Origin: Hyphomonadaceae bacterium TMED5
GTDB lineage: Bacteria; Pseudomonadota; Alphaproteobacteria; Caulobacterales; Hyphomonadaceae
Length of the DNA: 64,000 bases
Reading direction: 5' to 3'
Assembly: GCA_002173095.1 (NCBI GenBank)
Contig: NHBK01000011.1
Span: forward strand, 1 to 64,000
Shown here: piece by piece, positions 7,924-17,618 of the stretch
How the letters are laid out: each line of letters begins with the position of its first letter
Numbering within the stretch: position 1 is the stretch's first letter
Notes under the pieces: generated by a model
Told to the model about the DNA's origin: nothing
Databases searched by the model: none
Seen by the model: the letters and a program-made list of their open reading frames with translations, nothing else
Position numbers and translations under genes: made by a program

Positions 7924-8445
7924 ATGACGGATGATATCGGATATCAGGCGCTTTTTCAGGCTGCCAAACGCGGAGTCATGAAAGAGGCGCTTAAGATAGC
8001 TGCCTCTGATAATGGCCTGCCGGGCAATCATCATTTTTACATTTCTTTCCGCACCCGCGCGCCGGGTGTGAAAATGGCTGAGCATTTACTGTCCCGTTTT
8101 CCGGAAGAAATGACCATTGTGGTTCAACACCAGTATTGGGATCTGGAAGTCGGCGACAATCATTTTGAAGTCGTGCTTCAGTTCTCAGGCGTGCCTCAGC
8201 ATCTGGAAATTCCATATGCAGCCGTGACCCGTTTCCTTGATCCGAGCGTTGAGTTCGTCATGGAAATCGAGCCGGGTACAGCCCGCACGGCCGAAACGCT
8301 TGATATTGCTGGCGAACGTGAAGCCATTGCGGCTGAAGCGCCGGTTGAGACCGCGCAGGCAGATGATGCAGAAGCTGAAGACCAGTCGTCTCTGCCAGCC
8401 AGCGACGGAACCGTCGTGAGCCTCGACCAGTTCCGCCGGAAATAA
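7924..8445 (+). CDS. sspB: ClpXP adaptor SspB, alphaproteobacterial type
   Basis: The 173-residue protein matches SspB-alpha: an N-terminal helix (YQALFQAAKRGVMKEAL), the substrate-binding beta core (HHFYISFRTRAPGVKM, MTIVVQHQYWDLEVGDNHFEVVLQFSG) and an acidic, disordered tail. SspB tethers ssrA-tagged and other substrates to ClpXP. The tail ends with VSLDQFRRK, and a short C-terminal hydrophobic/basic peptide of this sort is the ClpX-docking site of SspB proteins. Start at the ATG at 7924 with GGAG upstream at an unusually long distance. The thioesterase gene begins five bases after the stop. Confidence 0.92.
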   Translation: MTDDIGYQALFQAAKRGVMKEALKIAASDNGLPGNHHFYISFRTRAPGVKMAEHLLSRFPEEMTIVVQHQYWDLEVGDNHFEVVLQFSGVPQHLEIPYAAVTRFLDPSVEFVMEIEPGTARTAETLDIAGEREAIAAEAPVETAQADDAEAEDQSSLPASDGTVVSLDQFRRK

Positions 8446-8450
8446 GATCT

Positions 8451-8909
8451 GTGAGTGACGCGCCTGCAGAAAAGCCTCGCCTCAGTGATGAGGAGATGCT
8501 GGCGCGTTTTCGCAATTCCAAAAAACGCCCGCCGTGTTCCGATACGCTTGGAATGGAGCTGTTAGCTGTCGATCAGGATGCGATGACGATTCGCATGGGG
8601 TTTGATGTCAGCGCGTCTTTTTCCAATCCAACCGGTGCTATCCAGGGCGGGTTCCTGACCGCCATGCTGGATGAGGCCATGTCGACCTGCTGTATCATCG
8701 CGTCGAATGTGACCATGACTGCACCGACACTGGAGCTGAAAACCAGCTATATGCGCCCGCTTTTTCCGGGCCGGGCTGAAGCGGTGGCGCGTATTCTAAA
8801 ATTCGGAAAATCGACCGCCTTTATGGAAGCAGAGCTGTTGGACCCTGAAGGCCGAATGGTTGCCAAGGCGAGCGCGACGGCCGCGCCAAAGCCATTCAAA
8901 CGCTTCTGA
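8451..8909 (+). CDS. PaaI-type hotdog-fold thioesterase
   Basis: The 152-residue product, starting at GTG 8451 five bases after sspB, carries the PaaI/4HBT pattern: GMELLAVDQ..., the active-site motif NPTGAIQGGFLTAMLDEAMS with the Asn/Gly/Asp positions, and TLELKTSYMRPLFPG in the central strand. These enzymes are tetrameric hotdog thioesterases that hydrolyse acyl- or aryl-CoA. The substrate is unknown. No phenylacetate genes are nearby, so housekeeping CoA release is more likely than phenylacetate breakdown. A second, different PaaI-like gene lies at 34601-35017. Confidence 0.85.
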   Translation: MSDAPAEKPRLSDEEMLARFRNSKKRPPCSDTLGMELLAVDQDAMTIRMGFDVSASFSNPTGAIQGGFLTAMLDEAMSTCCIIASNVTMTAPTLELKTSYMRPLFPGRAEAVARILKFGKSTAFMEAELLDPEGRMVAKASATAAPKPFKRF

Positions 8910-8999
8910 TCTATAAAATCTCCTGAATTAGACCTCGTTTCTTTCTCTAAATCGCCTTAGAGGAAGGGCAATTGGGCTGAGACTGTTCAGGGGGATGTC

Positions 9000-9920
9000 A
9001 TGAGTTTCAGAATTTCACGTCGTTCATTTGTGATCGGCTCTGCGAGCCTGCCTTGGCTGGCGGCCTGTTCGTCTGATGATGAGCTCGATGCGGAGGCCGC
9101 AGCAGAGCGTGCGGCGCGCATTCAGGGCGCACATACGGCGATTGGCTATGCGGAATCTCAGAATGGCGGACGTTTTGGCGTGTCAGCGGTCAATCTGGCG
9201 ACGGGCGAGACCATCACTCATCGCGGTGATGAGCGTTTTGCCATGTGCTCCAGCTTTAAATGGCTGCTCGCCGCGCTTGTGCTTCAGCGCGTTCAGGCCG
9301 GTGATGAGGCGCTGGACCGTGTGATTGAGTTCACTGAAGCCGATATGGTGTCTCATGCGCCGGTGACGCAGTCGGCGCTGGCAGACGGTGGTCTCAGCGT
9401 AGAAGCGCTTTGCCGTGGCACGGTTCAGACAAGCGATAACCCGGCGGCCAATTTGCTCCTGCGTACGCTTGGCGGGCCGGAAGGCTTTACAGCCATGCTG
9501 CGCGCCGATGGCGAGACGACGACGCGTCTTGATCGCTGGGAGCCTGAACTCAATGAGAATGCGGAAGGTGATCCGCGCGACACGACCACACCCAACGCTA
9601 TGGTCAGCCTGATGGGCTTTTACCTCTTCGGTGCCGGGCTGAGCGCTGAATATCAGACGTTGTTAAAGGACTGGATGATTGGGGCGAGCACGGGGCTGAC
9701 CCGTTTGCGTGCTGGCATTGATGCGCCCTGGGCGAGCGGGGATAAAACCGGCACCAGCTCTAACAATCAGAGCAATGATGTCGCCTTTGCCTATAAAACC
9801 GCAGCGCCGAATGACCCGATCCTCATTTCCAGCTATCTGAATGTGGCTGACCCGATGAGTGAGGAAACAAATGCTCTGCACGCTACAATCGGGCGTCAGA
9901 TCATGTGGGCGTTAGGTTAG
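9000..9920 (+). CDS. Class A beta-lactamase, probably a Tat-exported lipoprotein
   Basis: The 306-residue protein has every class A hallmark: Ser84-x-x-Lys87 (CSSFK), the SDN loop at residues 145-147, an omega loop RWEPELN with the general-base Glu181, and KTG at 249-251. These serine enzymes hydrolyse penicillins and cephalosporins. The N-terminus RISRRSFVIG is twin-arginine-like and the segment ends in the lipobox LAAC (Cys23), so export by Tat and lipid anchoring are predicted. Cys83 precedes the nucleophile, as in many class A enzymes. No mobile element or ampR-type regulator is adjacent, so it is probably an intrinsic chromosomal gene. Spectrum cannot be predicted. Confidence 0.93.
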   Translation: MSFRISRRSFVIGSASLPWLAACSSDDELDAEAAAERAARIQGAHTAIGYAESQNGGRFGVSAVNLATGETITHRGDERFAMCSSFKWLLAALVLQRVQAGDEALDRVIEFTEADMVSHAPVTQSALADGGLSVEALCRGTVQTSDNPAANLLLRTLGGPEGFTAMLRADGETTTRLDRWEPELNENAEGDPRDTTTPNAMVSLMGFYLFGAGLSAEYQTLLKDWMIGASTGLTRLRAGIDAPWASGDKTGTSSNNQSNDVAFAYKTAAPNDPILISSYLNVADPMSEETNALHATIGRQIMWALG

Positions 9921-10301
9921 GCCCGGCGCGTCAAACTGGTTGAGCGCGCGACAGCGGACGATGATCCGCTCGCGCTCTCCCTCGCGGCGTTCTACGAGTA
10001 GACGCGCGACCTGGCTGTCATCATGGAAGGCAGCCCCTGTCAGGCTGTCGAGCAGGGCTTTGGCCAGATTGTCCAGATCCATAATGGGTGGATCGCCGGT
10101 AAATTCCATCACGATATGCACTTCGTAATCGCCATAGCCGGGACGCACACGATTGAAATCCTTGCGGAAAAATTCCTTGAACAGAGGCTTGTAGTATTTG
10201 GCCTGTGTGGTGATGCCATTGCATTTGGCTTCCAGCGTGCCGTCATCGAGAAGCCGCGCACGGACTTTGCCTTTGCCAATCCACTCTGGCTCAGTACTCA
10301 T
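9912..10301 (-). CDS. RusA-family Holliday junction resolvase-like protein
   Basis: A 129-residue protein starts at the ATG at 10301, with AGGAG 7 bases before it; a start seven codons earlier lacks one. The RusA signature MDLDNLAKALLDSLTG...FHDDSQV is clear, containing the acidic residues that bind magnesium in the dimeric endonuclease. RusA cuts Holliday junctions and is often phage-borne. No phage genes are visible around it here, so it may be a remnant or a domesticated gene. Its last nine bases overlap the end of the convergent beta-lactamase gene. Confidence 0.85.
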   Translation of the reverse strand: MSTEPEWIGKGKVRARLLDDGTLEAKCNGITTQAKYYKPLFKEFFRKDFNRVRPGYGDYEVHIVMEFTGDPPIMDLDNLAKALLDSLTGAAFHDDSQVARLLVERREGERERIIVRCRALNQFDAPGLT

Positions 10302-10418
10302 CGGGGCGTCTCCTGAAGTCATCTGAGCTGAATACAGGGCTTTTTACCGCAGTCAAAGCATCTCGACTTTGAATGAGCCTCCGCTTACGGGAATGCATCA
10401 GTTTAAGAGGATAGAGTG

Positions 10419-10754
10419 ATGAGCGAGCTTCCAGCCTGCCCAAAATGTGGTTGCGAATATACCTATGAAGATGGCGCGCTATTAGTCTGTCCGGAATGTG
10501 CGCACGAATGGTCGCTGGATGCGCCGGCTGCTGAAGAAGGCCCGGTCTGGCGCGATAGCGTGGGAAATATTCTGCAGGATGGGGATACGGTGACCGTCAT
10601 CAAAGACCTGAAGGTCAAAGGTGCGTCCAAACCCGTCAAAGTCGGTACGATCGTGAAGAATATCCGCCTTGTGGAAGGCGATCACGATATTGACTGCAAG
10701 ATTGATGGGTTTGGTGCGATGGGGTTGAAGTCTGAATTCGTGAAGAAAGCCTGA
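10419..10754 (+). CDS. yjdM: YjdM/PhnA zinc-ribbon protein
   Basis: The 111-residue product has an N-terminal zinc ribbon ([13 protein letters not shown]...CPECAHEW) and a C-terminal SH3-like fold with the conserved stretches [31 protein letters not shown] and LKSEFVKKA. This matches E. coli YjdM (once called PhnA) in length and sequence. The name PhnA is historical and the protein is not phosphonoacetate hydrolase; its role is unclear. The ATG at 10419 is used, with AGAGG upstream; a GTG one codon earlier is possible. Confidence 0.92.
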   Translation: MSELPACPKCGCEYTYEDGALLVCPECAHEWSLDAPAAEEGPVWRDSVGNILQDGDTVTVIKDLKVKGASKPVKVGTIVKNIRLVEGDHDIDCKIDGFGAMGLKSEFVKKA

Positions 10755-10982
10755 TCAGCTGTAATTCAGGTCCTCAGATTTGTAGTAGGGCAGAAGACCG
10801 ACCCGCTTGGTGCGGATGCGTGTCTTCTCGCCGATCTGCATCAGGGCGAGACCGGTCGAAACAACCATCCATTCCATCGCGAAAAAGGCGAAGCGCGCCG
10901 CATGCACGCCGCCGCGCACAAAAACGACCACTGCCGTCGCGAAGATGTGGAGTGGAGTAAGTTGTTGTTTTGTATTTTGCAT
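10755..10982 (-). CDS. Small membrane-associated unknown protein
   Basis: The 75-residue product is read from the ATG at 10982, where AAGGAAG lies about 10 bases upstream; a TTG ten codons earlier would lengthen it. One hydrophobic stretch (LHIFATAVVVFVRGGVHAARFAFFAMEWMVVSTGLALM) could form one or two membrane helices, followed by a basic tail KTRIRTKRVGLLPYYK. I do not recognise a family. It abuts the yjdM stop tail-to-tail and lies upstream of ferrochelatase's end on the same strand orientation. Confidence 0.5.
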   Translation of the reverse strand: MQNTKQQLTPLHIFATAVVVFVRGGVHAARFAFFAMEWMVVSTGLALMQIGEKTRIRTKRVGLLPYYKSEDLNYS

Positions 10983-11056
10983 TGTCCGTGAAACTTCCTT
11001 TCGAAAGTCCAACGCTTACAATGTAGAAAAAGTTCCAAGCCGTGTGCAGTTGGGTG

Positions 11057-12076
11057 TTAAATCCAGCCGCCCAGCTCGCGTTTGACCAGTGTTTCCAGAA
11101 GATCAATCGCAGGCGCGGAATCATTCAGGCAAGGCAGGCTGGCAAAGCTTTCACCACCCGCTTCAATGAAGCTGTCACGGCCCTGCATGGCGATCTCTTC
11201 CAGAGTTTCCAGACAATCAGAGATGAAGGCCGGTGCAGCGACGGCGACGTTCTTCACGCCCTCGCCAGGCAGGGCTTCGAGGGTTTTGTCGGTATAAGGC
11301 TGGAGCCATTCCTGAGGGCCAAACCGAGACTGGAAGGTCGTGCGGATAAAGTCCTCAGACCAGCCCATTTTCTCGCGCACCAGTCGCGTCGTTTTCTGGC
11401 AATGGCAGTGATACGGATCGCCCTTATCGAAATAGCTTTTCGGAATGCCATGATAGGACATGAGCAGCACATCTGGCGTGAAGTCGAGCTTTGAGAGGCT
11501 GTCCGACAGTGAAGTGCAAAGCGCGTCGATATAAGCCGGGTCGTCATGGAAGGCAGGTGCTGTGCGCAGTGCGGGCTGCCAGCGCAATTCCATCAGCGCT
11601 TTGAACGTGCGGTCATTCACACTGGCGGTCGTGGTCGCTGAATATTGCGGGTAGAGCGGCACGGTCAGAATGCGCGTGCAGCCTTGCGCTTTCAGCTCGT
11701 CGATTTTGCTCGCAATGCTCGGATTTCCGTAATTCATCGCATAATCAATGATGAGATCATCACCGCCCATACGCGCATTCAGTTTTTCGGCCTGAAGTTT
11801 GGTGAAATGGCGCAGCGGCGAGCCGTCTTCTGTCCAAACCTGCTTATAGGCATGGCCGGATTTGGATGGCCGGAAAGTAAGGATCGGTCCCTGTAGAATG
11901 AACTGCCAGATGAATTGCGGCACTTCGATCACGCGGGGGTCAGACAGAAACTCAGAGAGATATCGGCGCATGGACCAGTAATCTGTTCCATCCGGCGTTC
12001 CCAGATTGATGAGAAGCACACCGACTTTGCCTTGTCGGATCTGTGGGTGGCCTGCCGGAAGGATTTGTTCTGTCAT
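11057..12076 (-). CDS. hemH: Ferrochelatase
   Basis: The protein inserts ferrous iron into protoporphyrin IX, the last step of haem synthesis. From the ATG at 12076 it has 339 residues, the usual bacterial length. Signatures are VGVLLINLGTPD at the N-terminus, the FSD-like region, and LMSYHGIPKSYFDKGDPYHCHCQKT, which includes the metal-site histidine and a CHC pair seen in some [2Fe-2S] or related alphaproteobacterial forms. A C-terminal PAFISDCLETLEEI completes the pattern. A longer frame from 12139 lacks support. The gene is transcribed away from the MATE exporter gene, with a 110-base gap upstream. Confidence 0.95.
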   Translation of the reverse strand: MTEQILPAGHPQIRQGKVGVLLINLGTPDGTDYWSMRRYLSEFLSDPRVIEVPQFIWQFILQGPILTFRPSKSGHAYKQVWTEDGSPLRHFTKLQAEKLNARMGGDDLIIDYAMNYGNPSIASKIDELKAQGCTRILTVPLYPQYSATTTASVNDRTFKALMELRWQPALRTAPAFHDDPAYIDALCTSLSDSLSKLDFTPDVLLMSYHGIPKSYFDKGDPYHCHCQKTTRLVREKMGWSEDFIRTTFQSRFGPQEWLQPYTDKTLEALPGEGVKNVAVAAPAFISDCLETLEEIAMQGRDSFIEAGGESFASLPCLNDSAPAIDLLETLVKRELGGWI

Positions 12077-12186
12077 AGTTTTCAGCCCGATTGTTCCTGT
12101 CCTTGATTTAGGTTTCAGGGCGAATAGGCAAGACCCCATTCGATTGAAAATCAGAATGTCAGGAATAGAGCCGTTTTATAGCCCTC

Positions 12187-13491
12187 TCATAGGGGCTGTT
12201 TGTCGGCCTTTTTCAGAAGCGAGGGCAGATAGGCGCCAAGTGACACGGCGCGATAGACATACATGGAGAGGAAGGCGCACCAGACACCGGTATTGCCGAA
12301 CTGGCTGCGCAGTAAAAGGTCGGACGTGATGTAGAGAACCGTCGTGATGATGGCAGCATTGCGAAGCGCCTTGCCTTGTGTTGCGCCAAGGAAGAAGCCA
12401 TCCAGCTGCCAGCAGGGCACGCCAATCAACGGAATGATCGCGCAGAAAGGCAGAAAGCGCAGAGCAATGTCTCTGGCCTCTGCATCATTGACGAAATTGG
12501 AGATCAGCCAGCCGCCTGCAATATAATAGGTGAGCGCAATCAGCGCGCCGGATGCGAGCGCGAGTTCCGTGGTTATGCGCATGGCGCGCGTCAGGCGTTT
12601 GCGATCCTTCGCGCCATAGGCTTCACCGATTTCTTTTTCCGCCACGAAGGCATAGCCATCCAGAATGAAGGCAGAAACACTGACAAACTGGAGAAGTATT
12701 TCATTGCCCGCCAGAATGGCTGTGCCAAGGCCCGCACCGGAATTCACAAACCAGGCGAAGGTGAAAAGGAGCGCCAGCGTGCGGATGAGCACGTCGCGAT
12801 TGGCAGCAAACAGCGCGATCAGTTTTGCTTTGTCGAACAGGCTGGCGGAGCGTGACAGCCCGGCGCGCACAACGAAGAGGCCAAAGGCAAGGGCGACCCA
12901 TTCGGCAATCGCCGTGCCCGCGCCAATGCCTGCGGGACCCCAGTCGAGCCCGGCAACAAACCAGACATCCAGAATTCCGTTCGTGCCATTCATGACAATC
13001 TGAAAAGCGAGCAGCCAGCCCGTTCGCCCTGTGCCGAGCAGCCAGCCTGTAATGCCATAGCCCATCAGAACGGCCGGTGCGCCCCAAATGCGCGCATCCC
13101 AATAAGCCCGCGCCAGATGTTTGACATCATCACTGGCCGAGAAGGGCTGAAAGACAAACATTTTGAGGAGCGGGGAGAGGCATAAAATGGTCAGGCCCAA
13201 AGCCGCGCCTGTGAGCAAGGCGCGTTGCAGGAGTGCATTCACTTCCAGCCTGTCATCTGCGCCATTGGCCTGAGCGGTAAGGCCGGTTGTCGACATGCGC
13301 AGAAAGCCAAAGGCCCAATAGATGAAGTTCATCACCACGGCGGCAACGCCAACCGCGCCAAGCTCGGTGGCATTTCCCGTCAGTCCCATCACAGCCGTAT
13401 CCACGACGCCTGTGGAGGCGGTCGCGGCCTGAGCCAGCATAACCGGCACAGCAAGGGTCAGAACCTGTCGACGTGAGAGCTGAGACATCAT
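12187..13491 (-). CDS. MATE-family efflux transporter
   Basis: The 434-residue protein has twelve predicted membrane helices in two similar halves, with MATE features such as PVMLAQAATASTGVVDTAVMG in helix 1 and a second-half FILDGYAFVAEKEIGEAYGAKDRKRL. The latter resembles the DinF branch. MATE proteins export cationic drugs or metabolites using sodium or proton gradients. It is read in the same direction as hemH, which starts 111 bases further on; co-transcription is possible. The start is the first of two adjacent ATG codons at 13491. Confidence 0.9.
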   Translation of the reverse strand: MMSQLSRRQVLTLAVPVMLAQAATASTGVVDTAVMGLTGNATELGAVGVAAVVMNFIYWAFGFLRMSTTGLTAQANGADDRLEVNALLQRALLTGAALGLTILCLSPLLKMFVFQPFSASDDVKHLARAYWDARIWGAPAVLMGYGITGWLLGTGRTGWLLAFQIVMNGTNGILDVWFVAGLDWGPAGIGAGTAIAEWVALAFGLFVVRAGLSRSASLFDKAKLIALFAANRDVLIRTLALLFTFAWFVNSGAGLGTAILAGNEILLQFVSVSAFILDGYAFVAEKEIGEAYGAKDRKRLTRAMRITTELALASGALIALTYYIAGGWLISNFVNDAEARDIALRFLPFCAIIPLIGVPCWQLDGFFLGATQGKALRNAAIITTVLYITSDLLLRSQFGNTGVWCAFLSMYVYRAVSLGAYLPSLLKKADKQPL

Positions 13492-13551
13492 GCCTGCCGA
13501 TTAGGGGAGGCGGGGCAGAATGGCAATCAGTTCGGGGCTGATGGCTGGGCT

Positions 13552-14040
13552 TTATTCTGCGGGCGCTACGCTGGCGCCACCGCCAACGCCGCGTAAGGCG
13601 CTGACCAGACCATTGCCTGCATATTCGATCAGCTCGACCACCTGATTGAAGGTGCGCGTGTAATAAGGGTCCGGCATTTCGCGGACGGGTTGGTCCGGCG
13701 CATAATCCAGGAAGAGCTGGACTGGCGTGTCATCTCCGGCCGGGCGCTGTTTCTCAATTTGTTTGAGATTGTCGTTGTCCATCGCCAGAATGAGGTCAAA
13801 TTTTGAAAAATCTTCCGGCTTGAAGAGACGTGCCCGGAGGTTGCTGAGGTCATATCCCTTCTGCAAAGCGGCTGCCCGCATGGGCGCATAGGGCTGTTCG
13901 CCAGTGTGCCAGCCACTCGTTCCGGCGCTGTCGAAACTGAGAGAAAGTCCAGAGTTTTCAGAGAGCTTATGGACTATTCCTTCAGCGGCAGGCGAACGAC
14001 AAATATTGCCCAGACAGACGAACAGAACAGAATTGACCAT
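13552..14040 (-). CDS. Low-molecular-weight protein-tyrosine phosphatase
   Basis: The 162-residue protein opens with the phosphatase loop VCLGNICRS (Cys9, Arg15, the C-x5-R motif) and ends the core with the general-acid segment MPDPYYT. Such enzymes dephosphorylate phosphotyrosine, and in bacteria often act on exopolysaccharide kinases, although relatives reduce arsenate. Because no kinase or polysaccharide genes are adjacent, the target is unknown. Length and motif layout are typical. It lies 50 bases upstream of the MATE gene, in the same direction, so these may be co-transcribed. Confidence 0.92.
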   Translation of the reverse strand: MVNSVLFVCLGNICRSPAAEGIVHKLSENSGLSLSFDSAGTSGWHTGEQPYAPMRAAALQKGYDLSNLRARLFKPEDFSKFDLILAMDNDNLKQIEKQRPAGDDTPVQLFLDYAPDQPVREMPDPYYTRTFNQVVELIEYAGNGLVSALRGVGGGASVAPAE

Positions 14041-14172
14041 ATCTCACCCTACCGAAAATCTACCAACACACCATTGTGACAGAATGTTCGCAGAGCAATT
14101 GGGCAAAAATTTGCCGCATACCTTAATTTACTTCCTGCTTCTTGCCTGATAGATGCCGCGTTCCCCGCGTAA

Positions 14173-15282
<1,110 letters not shown>

Positions 15283-15308
15283 TCTGAGCCATCAGAAAAT
15301 GATTTGAG

Positions 15309-15338
15309 AGGGCGGTGCCGCAAAGCGCCGCCCTTTTT
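15309..15338 (+). terminator. Rho-independent terminator of asd
   Basis: A 9-bp GC-rich stem (15310-15318 with 15325-15333, one G-T pair) and a six-base loop are followed by TTTTT. It begins 27 bases after the asd stop. Confidence 0.88.
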
Positions 15339-15415
15339 CCATTAAATCGCCCGGCTTGGCGGAACAGTTGAGCTGTGCTTTCGTTCCGACCTCGAACGAG
15401 TCAGGAGTTTCCCGA

Positions 15416-16552
15416 ATGAAATATATGCGCACAGTCTCTGCGATCACACTTGCGCTTATGACGCTTGCCGCGTGCGGAAGCGGAGGAAACGACACAGTTA
15501 CAGAAGAGGTCAGCGTGGAAACATCCTCTGGTCCATCCACCGTGAAAGAGCGGTTTGCCCGCCTCGCGCTGGATTGTATTCACCGGCCTTATCCGAACAA
15601 AATCAGCCATGTTATGACATCGGATGACGATGTGGCCCCGCCGCGTGAGCTGACCCCGGCATTCTATGGCTGTTTTGACTGGCATTCTGCCGTGCATGGT
15701 CATTGGTTGCTGACCCGTATTCTGCGCACCCAGCCTGACACGGCGATGAATGAGGAAATCCGCGAAGCGCTGGCGCAGTCGTTCACCGTTGAGAACATTG
15801 GGGCTGAACTTGGCTATTATGCTCATGCAGACCGCGCCGGGTTTGAGCGCCCGTATGGCATTGCATGGTATCTGCAGCTGGTGGCTGAGCTGGAAGAAAG
15901 CGAAGATGCCCAGCTGTTAGAATGGCGCGATACATTGCGCCCGCTGGAAGCGGCGATTGTGGATCGGATTTCTGCCTGGATGCCAAATCTTGCTTATCCG
16001 GTACGGTCTGGCACGCATAACCAGTCTGCCTTCGCGTTTGGGCTCATGCTCGATTATGCGCGCACGGTTGAGAATTTCGCCTTTGAAGACCTCATCGTTT
16101 CGAAGTCTCTGGAATTCTATCAGAGCGACCGGAACTGCCCGATTGGCTATGAACCATCCGGCGAAGACTTTCTCTCGCCGTGCCTGATGGAAGCGGACCT
16201 GATGCGCCGCATTATGCCGCCAGCTCAGTTTGCGGCATGGCTTGGCAGTTTCCTGCCGGACATTCCTCTGGATGGATCAGGCGACTGGCTGGAGCCGGGC
16301 GTTGTGCTGGATGCGTCTGATGGGAAGCTTGTGCATCTGGATGGCGTGAACCTGTCCCGAGCATGGGCGCTGGAAGGCATTGCATCCGGCCTGCCGGAAG
16401 GTGATCCTCGTATCGAAGCGCTGCATGCGGCGGCTGCCATTCATAAAGATACAGGCGTCGCCTCAGTCTCTGACGAACATTATTCCGGCAGTCACTGGCT
16501 TGCCAGCTTTGCGACTTATCTGACAACGCAGCGCGGTATTGCCGAGGACTGA
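15416..16552 (+). CDS. DUF2891 lipoprotein
   Basis: The 378-residue protein starts at ATG 15416, where AGGAG lies 9 bases upstream. A signal peptide ends in lipobox LAAC (Cys20), so it is likely a lipoprotein of the periplasm. The body matches DUF2891: FYGCFDWHSAVHGHWLL, GAELGYYAHADRAGFERPYGIAW, and SDEHYSGSHWLASFATYLT, with conserved aromatic and His residues suggesting an alpha-alpha barrel. Function of DUF2891 is not established; a carbohydrate-related role is guesswork. The pseudouridine synthase gene starts inside its stop codon (TGATG). Confidence 0.85.
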   Translation: MKYMRTVSAITLALMTLAACGSGGNDTVTEEVSVETSSGPSTVKERFARLALDCIHRPYPNKISHVMTSDDDVAPPRELTPAFYGCFDWHSAVHGHWLLTRILRTQPDTAMNEEIREALAQSFTVENIGAELGYYAHADRAGFERPYGIAWYLQLVAELEESEDAQLLEWRDTLRPLEAAIVDRISAWMPNLAYPVRSGTHNQSAFAFGLMLDYARTVENFAFEDLIVSKSLEFYQSDRNCPIGYEPSGEDFLSPCLMEADLMRRIMPPAQFAAWLGSFLPDIPLDGSGDWLEPGVVLDASDGKLVHLDGVNLSRAWALEGIASGLPEGDPRIEALHAAAAIHKDTGVASVSDEHYSGSHWLASFATYLTTQRGIAED

Positions 16553-17259
16553 TGCCCGATCCGTGGAACAATCCGATAGACGATTATGTGCCGCCGGAAA
16601 ACCAGCGGCCGTTCAAATACAATCCGCCGGATGCGCCTTTGGATTATGTCTATCGCGATGATCATATTCTGGTGCTGAACAAGCCCTACGGTCTGCTCTC
16701 CGTACAGGGAAAGCCGCTGCACCATAAAGACTGTCTGGAATTTCGGGTAAAGGATCACTACCCCGAAGCCACGGCTGTTCACAGGCTGGACCATTCGACC
16801 TCAGGTCTCATTCTGTTTGCGCGGAATGAGGCGATCAAAGCCAAAATCTCAGAAGAGTTTCGCGAACGCCGCGTGGAGAAAACCTATATCGCACGCGTCT
16901 GGGGTGAAATGACCGAAGACGAGGGCGTGATCGATGTACCGCTCCGCAAAAACTGGGAAGACAGTCCGCGCCAGATGGTCTGCTATGAGCGCGGCAAGAA
17001 AGCGATTACGCGCTGGAAAGTCCTGAAACGGGGAGAAGGCTCAACGCTGGTCTATCTTTTCCCTGAAACCGGGCGGACCCATCAATTGCGCCTGCACACG
17101 CTGCATATCGGCCATCCCATTCTGGGCGATGAGCTTTATGCGCCAGACCCGGCCTATCACGCCGCGTCGCGGCTTTTGCTGCATGCCTGGGAGCTGGCGT
17201 TTCGCCATCCGGCTACGGACGAGATGGTTCATTTCAAAGCTGAACCGGACTTCGCATAA
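16552..17259 (+). CDS. rluA: RluA-family pseudouridine synthase
   Basis: The 235-residue product has the RluA motif HRLDHSTSG, with the catalytic aspartate, plus YRDDHILVLNKPYGLLSVQG and the C-terminal ETGRTHQLRLHTLHIGHPILGD. RluA makes pseudouridine at 23S rRNA position 746 and tRNA position 32. The small size and lack of an S4 domain favour RluA over RluC/RluD, whose specific target still should be treated as inferred. It overlaps the DUF2891 stop by one base (TGATG), so the two are co-transcribed. Confidence 0.88.
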   Translation: MPDPWNNPIDDYVPPENQRPFKYNPPDAPLDYVYRDDHILVLNKPYGLLSVQGKPLHHKDCLEFRVKDHYPEATAVHRLDHSTSGLILFARNEAIKAKISEEFRERRVEKTYIARVWGEMTEDEGVIDVPLRKNWEDSPRQMVCYERGKKAITRWKVLKRGEGSTLVYLFPETGRTHQLRLHTLHIGHPILGDELYAPDPAYHAASRLLLHAWELAFRHPATDEMVHFKAEPDFA

Positions 17260-17264
17260 GAAAA

Positions 17265-17290
17265 AGCCGGGGCGAACCCCGGCTCATTCT
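17265..17290. terminator. Bidirectional terminator between rluA and csbD
   Basis: An 8-bp stem AGCCGGGG / CCCCGGCT with a CGAA tetraloop occupies 17265-17284. On the minus strand it is followed by TTTTTCTT, ending csbD transcription; on the plus strand by CATTCTCTT, a weaker tract ending the rluA transcript. Confidence 0.85.
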
Positions 17291-17291
17291 C

Positions 17292-17471
17292 TTACTTGCT
17301 GGCGTGCTTCACAGCGTCTTTGAGGTCGCCGCCCACTTTGCGGGCTTTGCCTTCGACCTGATCGCCTTTGCCTTCGGTTTCCAGCTTCTCATTGCCGGTT
17401 GCCTTGCCTGCGGCTTCTTTCACATTGCCTTCAGCTTCTTTCAGGGCGCCTTTAGCGTGTTGCTTATCCAT
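17292..17471 (-). CDS. CsbD-like stress protein
   Basis: The 59-residue, very charged protein starts at ATG 17471 with AGGAG upstream. It has the CsbD/YjbJ pattern: KGALKEAEGNVKEAAGK, TEGKGDQVEGKARK, and GDLKDAVKHASK. CsbD proteins are small, hydrophilic and induced by general stress (sigma-B in Bacillus, RpoS or EcfG-type systems elsewhere). Their molecular role is unclear. The longer frame beginning at 17579 is not supported. Confidence 0.9.
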   Translation of the reverse strand: MDKQHAKGALKEAEGNVKEAAGKATGNEKLETEGKGDQVEGKARKVGGDLKDAVKHASK

Positions 17472-17618
17472 GGTGTGTCTCCTCATGATTGCACAATGGA
17501 TAAACGGGCGAGGCAGGGGGCTGGTTCCGCTTGTGAGACTAAATATCCACTGGCCAGTTCTCGCCTGTCGCGCTAACACGCTCGCAAACAGTTAAGGACA
17601 CGCAGAAGGAGCAAACCC

